Assembly: GCF_046707225.1 (NCBI RefSeq) | Contig: NZ_JBJKOP010000036.1 | Location: 248,001-312,000, forward strand | Length of the DNA stretch: 64,000 bases | Direction: 5' to 3' | Source of the DNA: Caproicibacter sp046707225 | GTDB taxonomy: Bacteria > Bacillota > Clostridia > Oscillospirales > Acutalibacteraceae | Shown here: in pieces, positions 31,616 through 40,329 of the stretch | Numbering within the stretch: position 1 is the first letter of the stretch | Layout of the letters: every line of letters starts with the position of its first letter | Translations under genes and position numbers: made by a program | The notes under the pieces: model-generated | Told to the model about the DNA's origin: nothing | The model's database searches: none | What the model saw: the letters and a program-made list of their open reading frames with translations, nothing else

Positions 31616-33034
31616 TTATTCTGCGGGGGCCTTTTCCTCGTCATCGGCCCAAACAGAGGTGTGAATCTCAATATTGCCGCGTTTGGCGCGCCAGACTCCG
31701 ATGGCCGCCATGATCAGCAGCGCCGATACATTCGCAATTGCCAGAGCCGGGGTCATGGACAAACAGGACTTCCAGAATACCACAATGAACCCGACCAGAG
31801 ATAAGACGCAAATGGCGTAGTACAGGCCGTTGGACACATGAAAGCGGGATTTACTCCAGGCCTCAGGATATTTTCCGGGCAGCCGGATCAGCGCCGCGAA
31901 GTTCAGAAAAGCGAAAAAGGAGGTAAAGATCTGTACCATATTCGTAATGACGGTAATGGACAGACCGAAAATGACAGGGAGAATACCCAAGATGTACATG
32001 AAGGTCAGAATAAAGACGCGGGAGCCCTTGGCGTTTTTCTTTCCAAAAGCGGAAGGGAGCCAACCATCGTCGCAAGACTGGCCTATGGTGATGGCGTTAT
32101 AGGCAAAGCTGGAGTTCAGGGTAGACAGCAGAGCCATAATGGGGCCGCCTATGATAAAGAAGTAAAACAGCCAGGAAGGGAAGATGCGCTGTGCGGCAAA
32201 AACCAGAGTGGTTGAAGCGCCGTATTCTTTCACGCTGATCACGCCCACGCCGGCCATGGCTACGCCCACATAAAGAATGATGAGTGTGGGAACGGTCATC
32301 AGCAGGGCCGCAGGAATATCCCGCTTGGCGTTTTTGGCATCCCGGCCATAGGCAATCGTCATGTAATAGCCCTGACAGGAGTACACAAACAGCAGGACGG
32401 CACCGGTGAAACCGCCGGAAATCTGACCCTTGTTAAAGACTACCCCCCAGCCGTTAATCAGAAAATTCGGGTCCGAAAAATTAAAGATCGGCAGTTTGAT
32501 TTTAAAAATACCCACAATGGCGAAGAGAACCAGCGCGGCTATGAGCAGCCAGGTCATCAGCTTTTGGGCCTTTGCCATTACGTCCACGCCTAACAGATTG
32601 ACAATAAAGAAGAAGGTCAATAAGGAAACTCCTATCATCGTGCGGGGAATTGCGCCGCCCAGAGCAGGAATAATATCGCCAAGATAGGCAGCCGCGGCGG
32701 TGCCGAAAAGGGACAGTGACAGGCATTGTGTCAAATAGGAGAATGCAAAAATTCCGGAAGTAACTGGTCCTGCCAGTTCACACAGCATGGAATAGTTGCC
32801 GCCGCCCAGCCGCAGAGTTGATGCAACAAAGATGTAAGGCAGAATCATAATAAAACCCATGATAATAGCCACAAAGTAGGCAAGCCAGGCGGAATAACCA
32901 GTCATTTTGATTGCAGGGACAATAAGAGTGATGACGCCGGCACCAATAACCTGTCCAACGGCTAGCGCAAAAAGTTCGGTTTTTCCGAGAGTTCCGGGTT
33001 TTGGTGCTGGCTCTTTAATCACTTTGATCGCCAT
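31616..33034 (-). CDS. APC-superfamily amino acid/amine permease
   Basis: Membrane protein of 472 residues with about twelve hydrophobic segments. The first helix reads ALAVGQVIGAGVITLIVPAI, the glycine-rich substrate loop of APC transporters, and the second GFTGAVLLFVYSCQGYYM the helix-6 equivalent. It lies between two sugar-acid dehydratase genes in the same direction, which is unusual: APC transporters usually carry amino acids or amines. It may import a nitrogen-containing sugar acid, or an acidic sugar by divergence of the family. RBS GAGGAGA before ATG 33034. Confidence 0.88.
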   Translation of the reverse strand: MAIKVIKEPAPKPGTLGKTELFALAVGQVIGAGVITLIVPAIKMTGYSAWLAYFVAIIMGFIMILPYIFVASTLRLGGGNYSMLCELAGPVTSGIFAFSYLTQCLSLSLFGTAAAAYLGDIIPALGGAIPRTMIGVSLLTFFFIVNLLGVDVMAKAQKLMTWLLIAALVLFAIVGIFKIKLPIFNFSDPNFLINGWGVVFNKGQISGGFTGAVLLFVYSCQGYYMTIAYGRDAKNAKRDIPAALLMTVPTLIILYVGVAMAGVGVISVKEYGASTTLVFAAQRIFPSWLFYFFIIGGPIMALLSTLNSSFAYNAITIGQSCDDGWLPSAFGKKNAKGSRVFILTFMYILGILPVIFGLSITVITNMVQIFTSFFAFLNFAALIRLPGKYPEAWSKSRFHVSNGLYYAICVLSLVGFIVVFWKSCLSMTPALAIANVSALLIMAAIGVWRAKRGNIEIHTSVWADDEEKAPAE

Positions 33035-33176
33035 AATAAATCTCCTCGTTTTCTCTCTTAATTTAACGGTAACCTCGCATTCTTGATTAAGTGCTTTGCC
33101 AGAGATGCCATAACAGGATTTTGACAGGTGGGATATTTGAACCTTTTTTCTCCGAAGTCATGACCGACAATTGAAA

Positions 33177-34367
33177 TTACTCTACCACTTTGTAGAGAAT
33201 CGCCTTGTCGATAGCTTCTTGAAGGAACTCGTTGCCGATGCCGGGCAGGTCTGGAACGGTAAAGTATCCGTTTTCAGGCTGAAGGTTGTACTTCGTGAGG
33301 TTCAGGCAGGTGTCCATCCGGTTGCAGGTGTGATGCTCGTGAATGACAAAATTGGGAATGACACATTCCAGATGCAATGCTGCGTTGGTGGTCAGAGGAC
33401 TGCCGGCGACATGAATCTGGATCCCTGCGTCAAAAGCGTGGGCCATGTCGCAGATTTTCTTTACTTCGCTGATCCCGCCGCAGTTTCCAATGTCGGGCTG
33501 GGCCAGCTGCAAAAGATTGCGCTTAAAGTAGTCGGCGTACTGCCAGCGGGAGAAAAGACGTTCGCCGTTGGCAATGGGAACACTGATGTATTTGGCGATG
33601 TATTCTACCGTCTGGGTGGTGGGAGTATTCGGCTCTTCAAATGCCAGAATGTGATATTTTTCGGCCAGCTTGCCAAGCTGCACCGCACCCAGGGCGTCCG
33701 GATAGGAATGGTTTTCCATGATGATGTCAACATCGTCGCCGGCGGCTTCCCGTGACGCCTTCATCCGGGCTTCCACCATCTTGAGCTGAGAAGGCGTGAG
33801 AAAACCGGTAGTATCCAGAAAGCTTAGTGGTTTTCCCTCCTCGTCCCGGTCGAAGAAGTCGATCTTCACCGCGTCGAATCCCTCGGCCACAGCTAACTTC
33901 ACATTGTGGGCGTAATCCTCCGGCTTGACAGCCCAGAGGTGCTCGCTCACTCCGACCTGCCCCCAGCCAAACTGTAATTGGCTGGCGTAGGTGCGAAGCT
34001 TGTCGCGCATTTTACCACCCAGCAACTGATAGACAGGAACATTAAAATATTTTCCTTTAATATCCCAAAGCGCGACATCAATCGCTGCAATACCGGAAAA
34101 TACCACCGGGCCGCCGTTCTGGCCCCAGAAAGTCTTTTTATACATGCTTTCCCAGATTAGCTCAGTTTGCAGCGGATCCATACCGATGATCAGTTCAGCC
34201 AGGTCGCACACCATGCCAAACGCCGCGGAACCACCCACGCCGTAGGCCATGCCGGCTTCACCGTCACCGCGAATTCCCGTGTCGGTGTGGATTCGGCAGC
34301 CGATTGGGCTGTTCATTTTGCTCTTGGCAGTGGGAAGGCGAAAGACTTCCACCTTTGTAATTTTCAT
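33177..34367 (-). CDS. enolase-superfamily (MR/MLE) sugar-acid dehydratase, second paralogue
   Basis: 396 residues. Same motif order as the gene at 30352: FDAVKIDF, IIMENHS, LAFEEPN, GERLFSRW, QPDIGNCGG and HVAGSPLTTNAALH, then VIHEHHTCN. The capping domain contains IHTDTGIRGDGEAGMAYGVG. The two paralogues differ in the loop after the second barrel strand (PVFAPCQEKD against FDRDEEGK), so they may act on different epimers or on successive intermediates. First gene of the three-gene unit behind a good promoter at 34422-34450. RBS GGGAGAAG before ATG 34367. Confidence 0.85.
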   Translation of the reverse strand: MKITKVEVFRLPTAKSKMNSPIGCRIHTDTGIRGDGEAGMAYGVGGSAAFGMVCDLAELIIGMDPLQTELIWESMYKKTFWGQNGGPVVFSGIAAIDVALWDIKGKYFNVPVYQLLGGKMRDKLRTYASQLQFGWGQVGVSEHLWAVKPEDYAHNVKLAVAEGFDAVKIDFFDRDEEGKPLSFLDTTGFLTPSQLKMVEARMKASREAAGDDVDIIMENHSYPDALGAVQLGKLAEKYHILAFEEPNTPTTQTVEYIAKYISVPIANGERLFSRWQYADYFKRNLLQLAQPDIGNCGGISEVKKICDMAHAFDAGIQIHVAGSPLTTNAALHLECVIPNFVIHEHHTCNRMDTCLNLTKYNLQPENGYFTVPDLPGIGNEFLQEAIDKAILYKVVE

Positions 34368-34421
34368 ACAGCTCTTCTCCCTTTTCGTTTATTCGCTTGA
34401 TCACTTGTTCGCTATGTAACC

Positions 34422-34450
34422 AGTATATATACTTTTCCTTGTAAAGTCAA
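34422..34450 (-). promoter_or_regulatory. promoter of the dehydratase-APC-dehydratase operon
   Basis: Minus strand TTGACT (34450-34445), 17-bp spacer, TATACT (34427-34422), about 50 bases before the ATG at 34367. The rest of the gap up to 34766 holds no recognised gene; a longer open frame through it starts with TTG and has no RBS. Confidence 0.7.
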
Positions 34451-34765
34451 GAAATATATGATAAATTTGTAAAAAAAATAAAATCAATCTAAAAATTTTT
34501 GTGTAATATTAAGCAGAATGGCCTTAATGGGGTTGGCTGTTGCGGAAAAATGCCAAAGAACGCGAAAGGGCTGCGAGGACTGACGAGGAAAGAATTTCAG
34601 CAAGAGCCGGAAAAAGAGTTGACAGAAGGCTCGGTACGAATACAAAAAGCTGAAAAAAAGAACGGATGGGACCGTTCCTGTTTGCTAAGCATAGGAGGGA
34701 TGTGCTGTAGGCTTCGGCACATTGCTTTCTTCGAGGTAACGAAATATAATAAAAATATTGGAGGC

Positions 34766-34909
34766 GTGAGGACGGACGATATTACGCTGAAAGAAGCATT
34801 ACGATTGCTCTTCGGGCCTCATTCCGGGAGGTGTGAAAATTGGGCAATTGCCTGTACGCTGTTAAGAAATATAAAATCGATCAACCAAGGGGTAGTGAAA
34901 AGCAAATGA
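34766..34909 (+). CDS. possible 47-residue leader ORF coupled to the response regulator gene
   Basis: GTG 34766 opens a frame that ends in TGA overlapping the regulator's ATG (ATGA at 34906-34909). Text begins MRTDDITLKEALRLLFGPHS. A GGAGG lies only one base before the GTG, which is too close for normal initiation, so support is weak. The stop-start overlap is the interesting part. No family recognised. Confidence 0.25.
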   Translation: MRTDDITLKEALRLLFGPHSGRCENWAIACTLLRNIKSINQGVVKSK

Positions 34910-35592
34910 AGCGTATTTTGTTAGTTGAGGATGACTTGAGCCTGATCAATGGTCTATCCTTTGCGGTTCAAAAGCAGGGATATGACTTGGACATTGCCCG
35001 CACGAGCTGTGAGGCAAATGCAATATGGGCGGACGAAAAATATGATTTGGTGGTTTTAGATGTTTCTCTGCCCGATGGTTCCGGCTATGATATTTGTCAA
35101 ACAATCCGGCGGACTTCAAAAGTACCCATTATATTTCTGACTGCGGCGGACGAAGAAACCGACATTATTATGGGACTTGATATCGGCGGCGATGATTATA
35201 TGACAAAGCCTTTTAAGTTGGCTGTGTTTATGTCAAGAATAAACGCGCTGCTCCGCAGAAGCAATAATTTTATTCAGACGGATTCTGAACTGTGTTCTAA
35301 CAGGATTAGAATTCAACTCCTAAAAGGAGAAGCTTATAAAAATGACGAACGGCTTGAATTAACGGCAGGCGAATATAAGCTGCTGCGTCTTTTTATGGAA
35401 AACCCCAATATAGTTCTCTCACCGGAACGAATTTTAAGCCGGTTATGGGATTGCAGCGAGAATTATGTGGACAGCAATACACTTACAGTATATATCCGAA
35501 GACTACGCACAAAAATTGAAGATGATCCGAGTAATCCCACAAGAATCATTACCGTTCGACGGATGGGTTATAAATGGAATTCGACTGACTGA
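34906..35592 (+). CDS. OmpR-family response regulator (BceR/VncR-like)
   Basis: 228 residues. Receiver domain: LLVEDDLSL acid pocket, phospho-acceptor Asp in DLVVLDVSLPDGSG, Thr/Ser and Lys in FLTAADEET and MTKPFKL. C-terminal winged helix from about residue 130: LTAGEYKLLRLFMENPN, ILSRLWD, then NTLTVYIRRLRTKIEDDP and the wing RMGYKW. ATG 34906 fits the family start, with AAGGGG upstream. First recognised gene of a regulator-kinase-ATPase-permease cassette of the kind that senses and removes peptide antibiotics. Confidence 0.92.
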   Translation: MKRILLVEDDLSLINGLSFAVQKQGYDLDIARTSCEANAIWADEKYDLVVLDVSLPDGSGYDICQTIRRTSKVPIIFLTAADEETDIIMGLDIGGDDYMTKPFKLAVFMSRINALLRRSNNFIQTDSELCSNRIRIQLLKGEAYKNDERLELTAGEYKLLRLFMENPNIVLSPERILSRLWDCSENYVDSNTLTVYIRRLRTKIEDDPSNPTRIITVRRMGYKWNSTD

Positions 35593-35600
35593 GGTGTACG

Positions 35601-36638
35601 ATGAAAATACTGGCAAACAAAAAAATTAAGGCTCTCTTTTTCAGAATTCTGATGTGCATACTTGTGTTCGCGGTTCTAGGGGCAGTTTTCATGAACGCAG
35701 CAGCTCAAAATGCAGCGGCCTATATCTTTCTATGTTCATTATGCATGGCCGTGGTAATCTTGATTTTCTGCTATGGGTATTTCAAAGAACAGCAAATGAT
35801 TATTGAAACCGCCGCGGAGCAAATTACAGAGTATATAGCCGGAGATTCAGACGCCCGCATCCGGTGTGATGAGGAGGGCGAGTTATACAGACTTTTTCAC
35901 GAAGTGAATTCTTTGGTTTCCATTTTGGATGCCCACGCTGAAAATGAACTGAGAGCGAAAGAATTTTTGAAGAATACCATAGCGGATATTTCGCATCAGC
36001 TAAAAACGCCGCTCGCGGCGCTTAATGTATATAACGGTATTTTACAGGGTGAAGCGGAGAATTCACCAACGGTTCGGGAGTTTACTGACCTTTCGGAACA
36101 AGAGTTGGAAAGAATAGAAACACTCGTACAAAATCTTTTGAAAATCGCAAAACTCGACGCCGGGACAATCGTGATAGAAAAGGCTGAAGAAAACGTATCC
36201 GAAATGATGGGCGGGATTGAAAGGCACTTTGCGTTTCGAGCCATGCAAGAAGAAAAGAAAATGATTTTATCCGGCGACGAAAACATCTTTTTTTCGTGTG
36301 ACCGTAATTGGCTGATTGAAGCAATCAGCAATATTGTAAAAAACGCTTTTGACCATACACAAAAAGGCGACGAAATTGATATTGAGTGGAAACAATTTGC
36401 GTCGGTTATTCAAGTCATCATTAAGGACAACGGAAGCGGTATTCACCCGGAGGATTTGCACCATATTTTCAAAAGGTTCTATCGCAGCCGTTTTTCGAAA
36501 GATACGCAGGGCGTAGGGCTTGGTTTACCGCTGGCAAAAGCTATTATTGAAGCTCACAACGGTGCAATCGAGGTAGACAGCAAATTGGGAACCGGCACTG
36601 CTTTTACAATCGACTTTCTTATTCCTACAAAATTGTAG
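35601..36638 (+). CDS. sensor histidine kinase, intramembrane-sensing type
   Basis: 345 residues. Two transmembrane helices in the first 60 residues are joined by a very short loop (NAAAQNAAA), so there is hardly any extracellular sensor. This is the layout of BceS-type kinases, which take their signal from a partner ABC transporter. A HAMP-like linker follows, then the H-box ADISHQLKTPLAALN, the N-box ISNIVKNAFDHT, and G boxes DNGSGIHPEDL and GVGLGLPLAKAI. Eight bases separate it from the regulator gene; GAGGTG is the RBS. Confidence 0.92.
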   Translation: MKILANKKIKALFFRILMCILVFAVLGAVFMNAAAQNAAAYIFLCSLCMAVVILIFCYGYFKEQQMIIETAAEQITEYIAGDSDARIRCDEEGELYRLFHEVNSLVSILDAHAENELRAKEFLKNTIADISHQLKTPLAALNVYNGILQGEAENSPTVREFTDLSEQELERIETLVQNLLKIAKLDAGTIVIEKAEENVSEMMGGIERHFAFRAMQEEKKMILSGDENIFFSCDRNWLIEAISNIVKNAFDHTQKGDEIDIEWKQFASVIQVIIKDNGSGIHPEDLHHIFKRFYRSRFSKDTQGVGLGLPLAKAIIEAHNGAIEVDSKLGTGTAFTIDFLIPTKL

Positions 36639-36710
36639 GATGGGCGTCATGTGAGAGTAGGACTGACGTGATACTCTTTCCATATCAAAGCAGAAAGAGG
36701 TAGGTAACCT

Positions 36711-37394
36711 GTGAATTTATTGGAAGTTCAATCAGTTTCCAAAACCTACGGCAGAGGGGAAGCAGCCGTACACGCATTGAAAGAAGTCAGCTTTTCCGTC
36801 CCGAAGGGTGAGTTTGTCGCTGTGGTAGGAGAATCCGGTTCCGGTAAAAGCACCCTTTTGAATATGGTGGGCGCGCTTGATAGTCCGACATCCGGGAAAG
36901 TGTTTGTCGACGGAAAAGATATTTTTGCAATGAAAGAAAGCAGCCTGACTGTTTTTCGCCGCAGAAACATCGGATTTGTTTTTCAGAGCTTTAACCTGAT
37001 TCCTGAGCTGACGGTCGAGCAGAACATCATATTTCCCGTATTGCTCGATTACCGGAAGCCCAACCAAAAGTCTCTGGAAGAATTACTTGCGGTGCTTAAT
37101 TTGAAAGAACGCCGCAACCATTTGCCCAGCCAGTTATCCGGCGGACAGCAGCAGCGTGTGGCGATAGGGCGCGCGCTGATTACTCGGCCGTCCCTGATCC
37201 TTGCGGACGAGCCGACAGGTAATCTGGATACGCAGAACAGCAGCGAGGTAATCGCTTTACTGAAAGAAGCCGCCAGGAAATACGAACAGACGATTGTGAT
37301 GATCACCCATAACCGAAGCATCGCACAGACCGCAGACCGGATTCTGCAAGTTTCCGACGGTGTATTAACTGATTTCGGAAGGTGCCGCGAATGA
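36711..37394 (+). CDS. ABC transporter ATP-binding protein (BceA/MacB type)
   Basis: 227 residues, normal length for the LolD/MacB/BceA ATPases that drive mechanotransmission transporters. Walker A GESGSGKST, Q-loop VFQSFNLIPELTV, signature LSGGQQQRVAIGRAL and Walker B LILADEPTGNLD are all intact. Starts GTG 36711 behind AAAGAGG. The stop overlaps the start of the permease gene by four bases (ATGA), so the two are produced together. Confidence 0.93.
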   Translation: MNLLEVQSVSKTYGRGEAAVHALKEVSFSVPKGEFVAVVGESGSGKSTLLNMVGALDSPTSGKVFVDGKDIFAMKESSLTVFRRRNIGFVFQSFNLIPELTVEQNIIFPVLLDYRKPNQKSLEELLAVLNLKERRNHLPSQLSGGQQQRVAIGRALITRPSLILADEPTGNLDTQNSSEVIALLKEAARKYEQTIVMITHNRSIAQTADRILQVSDGVLTDFGRCRE

Positions 37395-39202
37395 AAAGCT
37401 ATCTTAGCCTGATTCCGATTTCCGCAAAGGTACACAGACGGCAAAACCGCATGACGCTTCTTTGCATCATCTTTGCAGTGTTTTTGGTAACATCCGTTTT
37501 TTCCATGGCAGACATGAGCGTCAGAATGGAAACAGCAAGATTACTGGCAAAGCACGGCAGTCAGGCGCTTCAAAATATGATCGGTAGCGCTGCGGTACAG
37601 AATTATTTTCTTTTCGCTGCGGCTCTGTTTGTGCTGATCCTGATTGCTGGTGTGCTGATGATTTCAAGCAGCATTAACAGCAATGTCGCTCAGAGGACAA
37701 AATTTTTCGGCATGATGCGCTGTATTGGAATGAGCAGGCGGCAAATTATCCGTTTTGTAAGATTAGAAGCGCTGAACTGGTGCAAAACGGCTATTCCGAT
37801 CGGCGTTGTCCTTGGAATTGTAATCACATGGGTGCTGTGCGCCGTGCTGCGGTTCCTTGTTGGGGAAGAGTTTTCCAACATACCGTTATTCGGAATCAGC
37901 CTGATCGGAATTGTCAGCGGAATCCTTGTTGGAGTTATTACGGTCCTTGTTGCCGCGGGTTCTCCCGCAAAACGGGCCGCCAAAGTATCCCCTGTAACAG
38001 CGGTATCGGGCAACGCTGAAACTGCAAACCACGCAAACCATGCGTTGCATACCCGTTTTTTCAAAATTGAAACCGCCCTTGGCGTTCACCATGCCGTGTC
38101 AAATAAGAGAAACCTGATTCTTATGACGGGGTCTTTCGCGCTCAGCATTATCCTCTTTTTGAGTTTTTCTGTTGTGATAGCGTTTGTCGGCTACCTTATG
38201 CCGCAGTCGTCAAATACCGCCGACATCAAAATTTCCGGCAGCGGTGCTTCAAACTCCATAGACAGTACGCTGCTTAGCAAACTTCAAGGCATGAATGGCG
38301 TGAAACGTGTTTTTGCCCGCCGTAACCTATCTGATGTTCCGGCGAAAGTCGGAAATGACAATTCCCGGTCGGAAAGGATCGACCTGATTTCCTATAGTAA
38401 CTTTGACCTGGACTGCCTTACAAAAGATAAATTGCTGAAAGAAGGCAGCGATATTGCGAAAGTGTACGGAAACAGCAAGTATGTACTCGCAATTTGCGGC
38501 AAAAACGATCCCTTGCAAGCAGGCGACGTTCTACAGGCGGACGGTCAGGAACTGACAATCGCGGGGACGCTGAAATACAACCCCTTTAGCAGCGACGGTA
38601 GCTTGGACGAAAAAATAACGCTTATTACTTCCGACGAAACGTTTACCCGGCTGACCGGCATTTCCAATTATTCGCTCGTGCTGATCCAAACAACAAAAGA
38701 TGCAACGGATGAAAATGTGGCTGCCATCCGCAGCGCAGCAGGCAAAAACGGTACGTTTTTCGATCTGCGCAATCAGCGTACCGCCAATACCTTCAGTGCA
38801 TTCGTATTTTTTGTATATGCGTTTTTGGCCATTATTACTTTAGTCACTGTATTAAACATTATGAACAGCATTTCCATGAGTGTGTCTGCAAAGATCAGGC
38901 AGTACGGAGCCATGCGCGCAGTCGGCATGGATGAACATCAGATAACGAAGATGATAGCCGCAGAGGCGTTTACCTATGCTGTATCCGGTTGTGCCGTCGG
39001 TTGTACCGTCGGTCTACTGGCGAGTAAGCTGTTATATGATTTCCTTATCACTGCTCATTTTAGCTACGCTACTTGGACTGTTCCTGTTCTTCCTCTCACG
39101 ATCATTCTCCTGTTTGTTGCTGTCGCCGCTATCGTTGCGGTCTATGCTCCGGCAAAACGAATTCGGAATATGGCTGTTACGGATACAATCAATGAACTGT
39201 AA
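37391..39202 (+). CDS. FtsX-like ABC transporter permease (BceB/MacB-related)
   Basis: 603 residues from ATG 37391, which overlaps the ATPase stop. One N-terminal helix (LLCIIFAVFLVTSVFSM), then an FtsX triplet of helices (about 75-205) with the coupling segment GMMRCIGMSRRQI, a fifth helix (LILMTGSFALSIILFLSF), an extracellular domain of about 200 residues, and a second FtsX triplet with YGAMRAVGMDEHQI. This duplicated coupling motif is typical for the BceB/YknZ-like permeases. Shorter than BceB (about 650). Likely substrate: a cell-envelope peptide or lipid-linked complex; not identifiable from sequence. Confidence 0.9.
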   Translation: MKSYLSLIPISAKVHRRQNRMTLLCIIFAVFLVTSVFSMADMSVRMETARLLAKHGSQALQNMIGSAAVQNYFLFAAALFVLILIAGVLMISSSINSNVAQRTKFFGMMRCIGMSRRQIIRFVRLEALNWCKTAIPIGVVLGIVITWVLCAVLRFLVGEEFSNIPLFGISLIGIVSGILVGVITVLVAAGSPAKRAAKVSPVTAVSGNAETANHANHALHTRFFKIETALGVHHAVSNKRNLILMTGSFALSIILFLSFSVVIAFVGYLMPQSSNTADIKISGSGASNSIDSTLLSKLQGMNGVKRVFARRNLSDVPAKVGNDNSRSERIDLISYSNFDLDCLTKDKLLKEGSDIAKVYGNSKYVLAICGKNDPLQAGDVLQADGQELTIAGTLKYNPFSSDGSLDEKITLITSDETFTRLTGISNYSLVLIQTTKDATDENVAAIRSAAGKNGTFFDLRNQRTANTFSAFVFFVYAFLAIITLVTVLNIMNSISMSVSAKIRQYGAMRAVGMDEHQITKMIAAEAFTYAVSGCAVGCTVGLLASKLLYDFLITAHFSYATWTVPVLPLTIILLFVAVAAIVAVYAPAKRIRNMAVTDTINEL

Positions 39203-39338
39203 GGCGCTATGGATGAAAATAGCGAAACAGGTTAAACCAAACTGAATTTTATACGATCTGCCGGACGGCGGCATTAGAAAAAAGCCGTCTTACAACAGAC
39301 ATTGCCTCGCGCCAAATGAACGGCGGCTTTGAATTTCA

Positions 39339-39403
39339 GAGGTGAAGCCAGTAAAACAGGGCTTTGCTCGCATAGGAATCCCCCCGGCTGTGCCGGGGGC
39401 TGT
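39339..39403 (+). mobile_element. IS200/IS605-like right-end relic, copy 2
   Basis: 65-bp relative of 16429-16495: GAGGTGAAGCCAGTAAAACA, then GGGCTTTGC, CATAGGAAT and the hairpin CCCCCGGC TGT GCCGGGGG with a following TGTTTTTG that could terminate transcription. Translation gives VKPVKQGFARIG, similar to the first copy; a stop codon just upstream shows that no tnpB reading frame remains. Confidence 0.4.
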
Positions 39404-39443
39404 TTTTGTGCTGAGCAATAGCAAAACGATCCACACAAAGTAA

Positions 39444-39484
39444 AGAGCACGGCGGCATAAAGAGAATGCCGCCGTGCTCTTTTT
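39444..39484. terminator. strong bidirectional terminator
   Basis: AGAGCACGGCGGCAT (39444-39458) and ATGCCGCCGTGCTCT (39466-39480) form a perfect 15-bp stem followed by TTTT and preceded by AAA. It separates the ABC permease unit from the convergent FadR-type regulator ending at 39528. Confidence 0.88.
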
Positions 39485-39527
39485 ACATCCTAAATACTAT
39501 GCAAAGGAGAGCCGAAAGATTCTTTAA

Positions 39528-40226
39528 TCAATTACCGAGATGGAAGCGATTCATGTTATACAACAGATGGAAGAGCATCGCCTGTTCCGCCTCCACAGGA
39601 CGCCTGTCCCGGATTGCTTCAAAAATGCTTCTATGAGATTTCAACGTCTGCTCGAATTCCTGACGGCTGACGACAGTGGAAAATACGGTGACACCCTCGC
39701 TGATGATTGGGATCAGGTTGGAAACGACAAGGTTTCCGGAGCAGCGCGCGATTTGAGTGTGAAAATTGCGGTCTTTTTCCGCAAACCGTGTGTGCTGGGC
39801 AATCTGCCCCTCTACCTCCAGCAGGGCGACTTCCAGATTCGCGATCTCCTGCGGTGTGGCGTTCTGCGCTGCCAGCGCGGCGATCGGGGGCTCGATGACG
39901 CAGCGAAGCTGGAGCAGGTCCCTTGTCAGTTTGTTTTTATCCTTGATCATGGAAAAGCCCAGGGGGTCGTCCGGTACGCCCATCTTTTCAGAGATGAATG
40001 TGCCAGCGCCCTGACGGATTTCAATGACATTGTTCGAAGCAAGAGCGCGCAAAGCTTCGCGCACTGTATTCCGGCTTACGCCGAGCATGCCGCCAAGTTC
40101 GTATTCATTGGGAAGCTTGTCGCCCGGTTGATATTTTTTATCCTGTATGATTTTTACGATTTCATTCGTAGTCCGCTCGATCAAAGTTCTATGATCCATG
40201 GAGGAATAAGATGTTTTTTCCTTCAT
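39528..40226 (-). CDS. GntR/FadR-family transcriptional regulator
   Basis: 232 residues. Winged helix: TNEIVKIIQDKKYQPGDK, LPNEYELGGMLGVSRNTVRE, then NNVIEIRQGAGTFI. FCD domain in the second half with DRNFHTQIARCSGN and AMLFHLLYNMNRF. ATG 40226 has GGAAGG nine bases upstream; TTG 40235 is less likely. It lies just downstream of the three flavoprotein genes and shares their strand, so it may be read from them or from its own promoter in the 100-base gap. Probable regulator of that operon. Confidence 0.88.
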   Translation of the reverse strand: MKEKTSYSSMDHRTLIERTTNEIVKIIQDKKYQPGDKLPNEYELGGMLGVSRNTVREALRALASNNVIEIRQGAGTFISEKMGVPDDPLGFSMIKDKNKLTRDLLQLRCVIEPPIAALAAQNATPQEIANLEVALLEVEGQIAQHTRFAEKDRNFHTQIARCSGNLVVSNLIPIISEGVTVFSTVVSRQEFEQTLKSHRSIFEAIRDRRPVEAEQAMLFHLLYNMNRFHLGN

Positions 40227-40329
40227 CGGCTTCAACCTTCCGCTGTCCGCCGGCGGAGCGCTGGCATGATTATTTTCTCAATTAGTTTAACACAAAAGAT
40301 TTTACTATAAAATACCAAATCCGTTAAAA

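Noticed and set aside
34499..34909. 136-codon open frame upstream of the response regulator
   Set aside because: Starts with TTG in an AT-rich promoter region, has no RBS and no domain pattern; only its last 47 codons from GTG 34766 were kept as a weak candidate.
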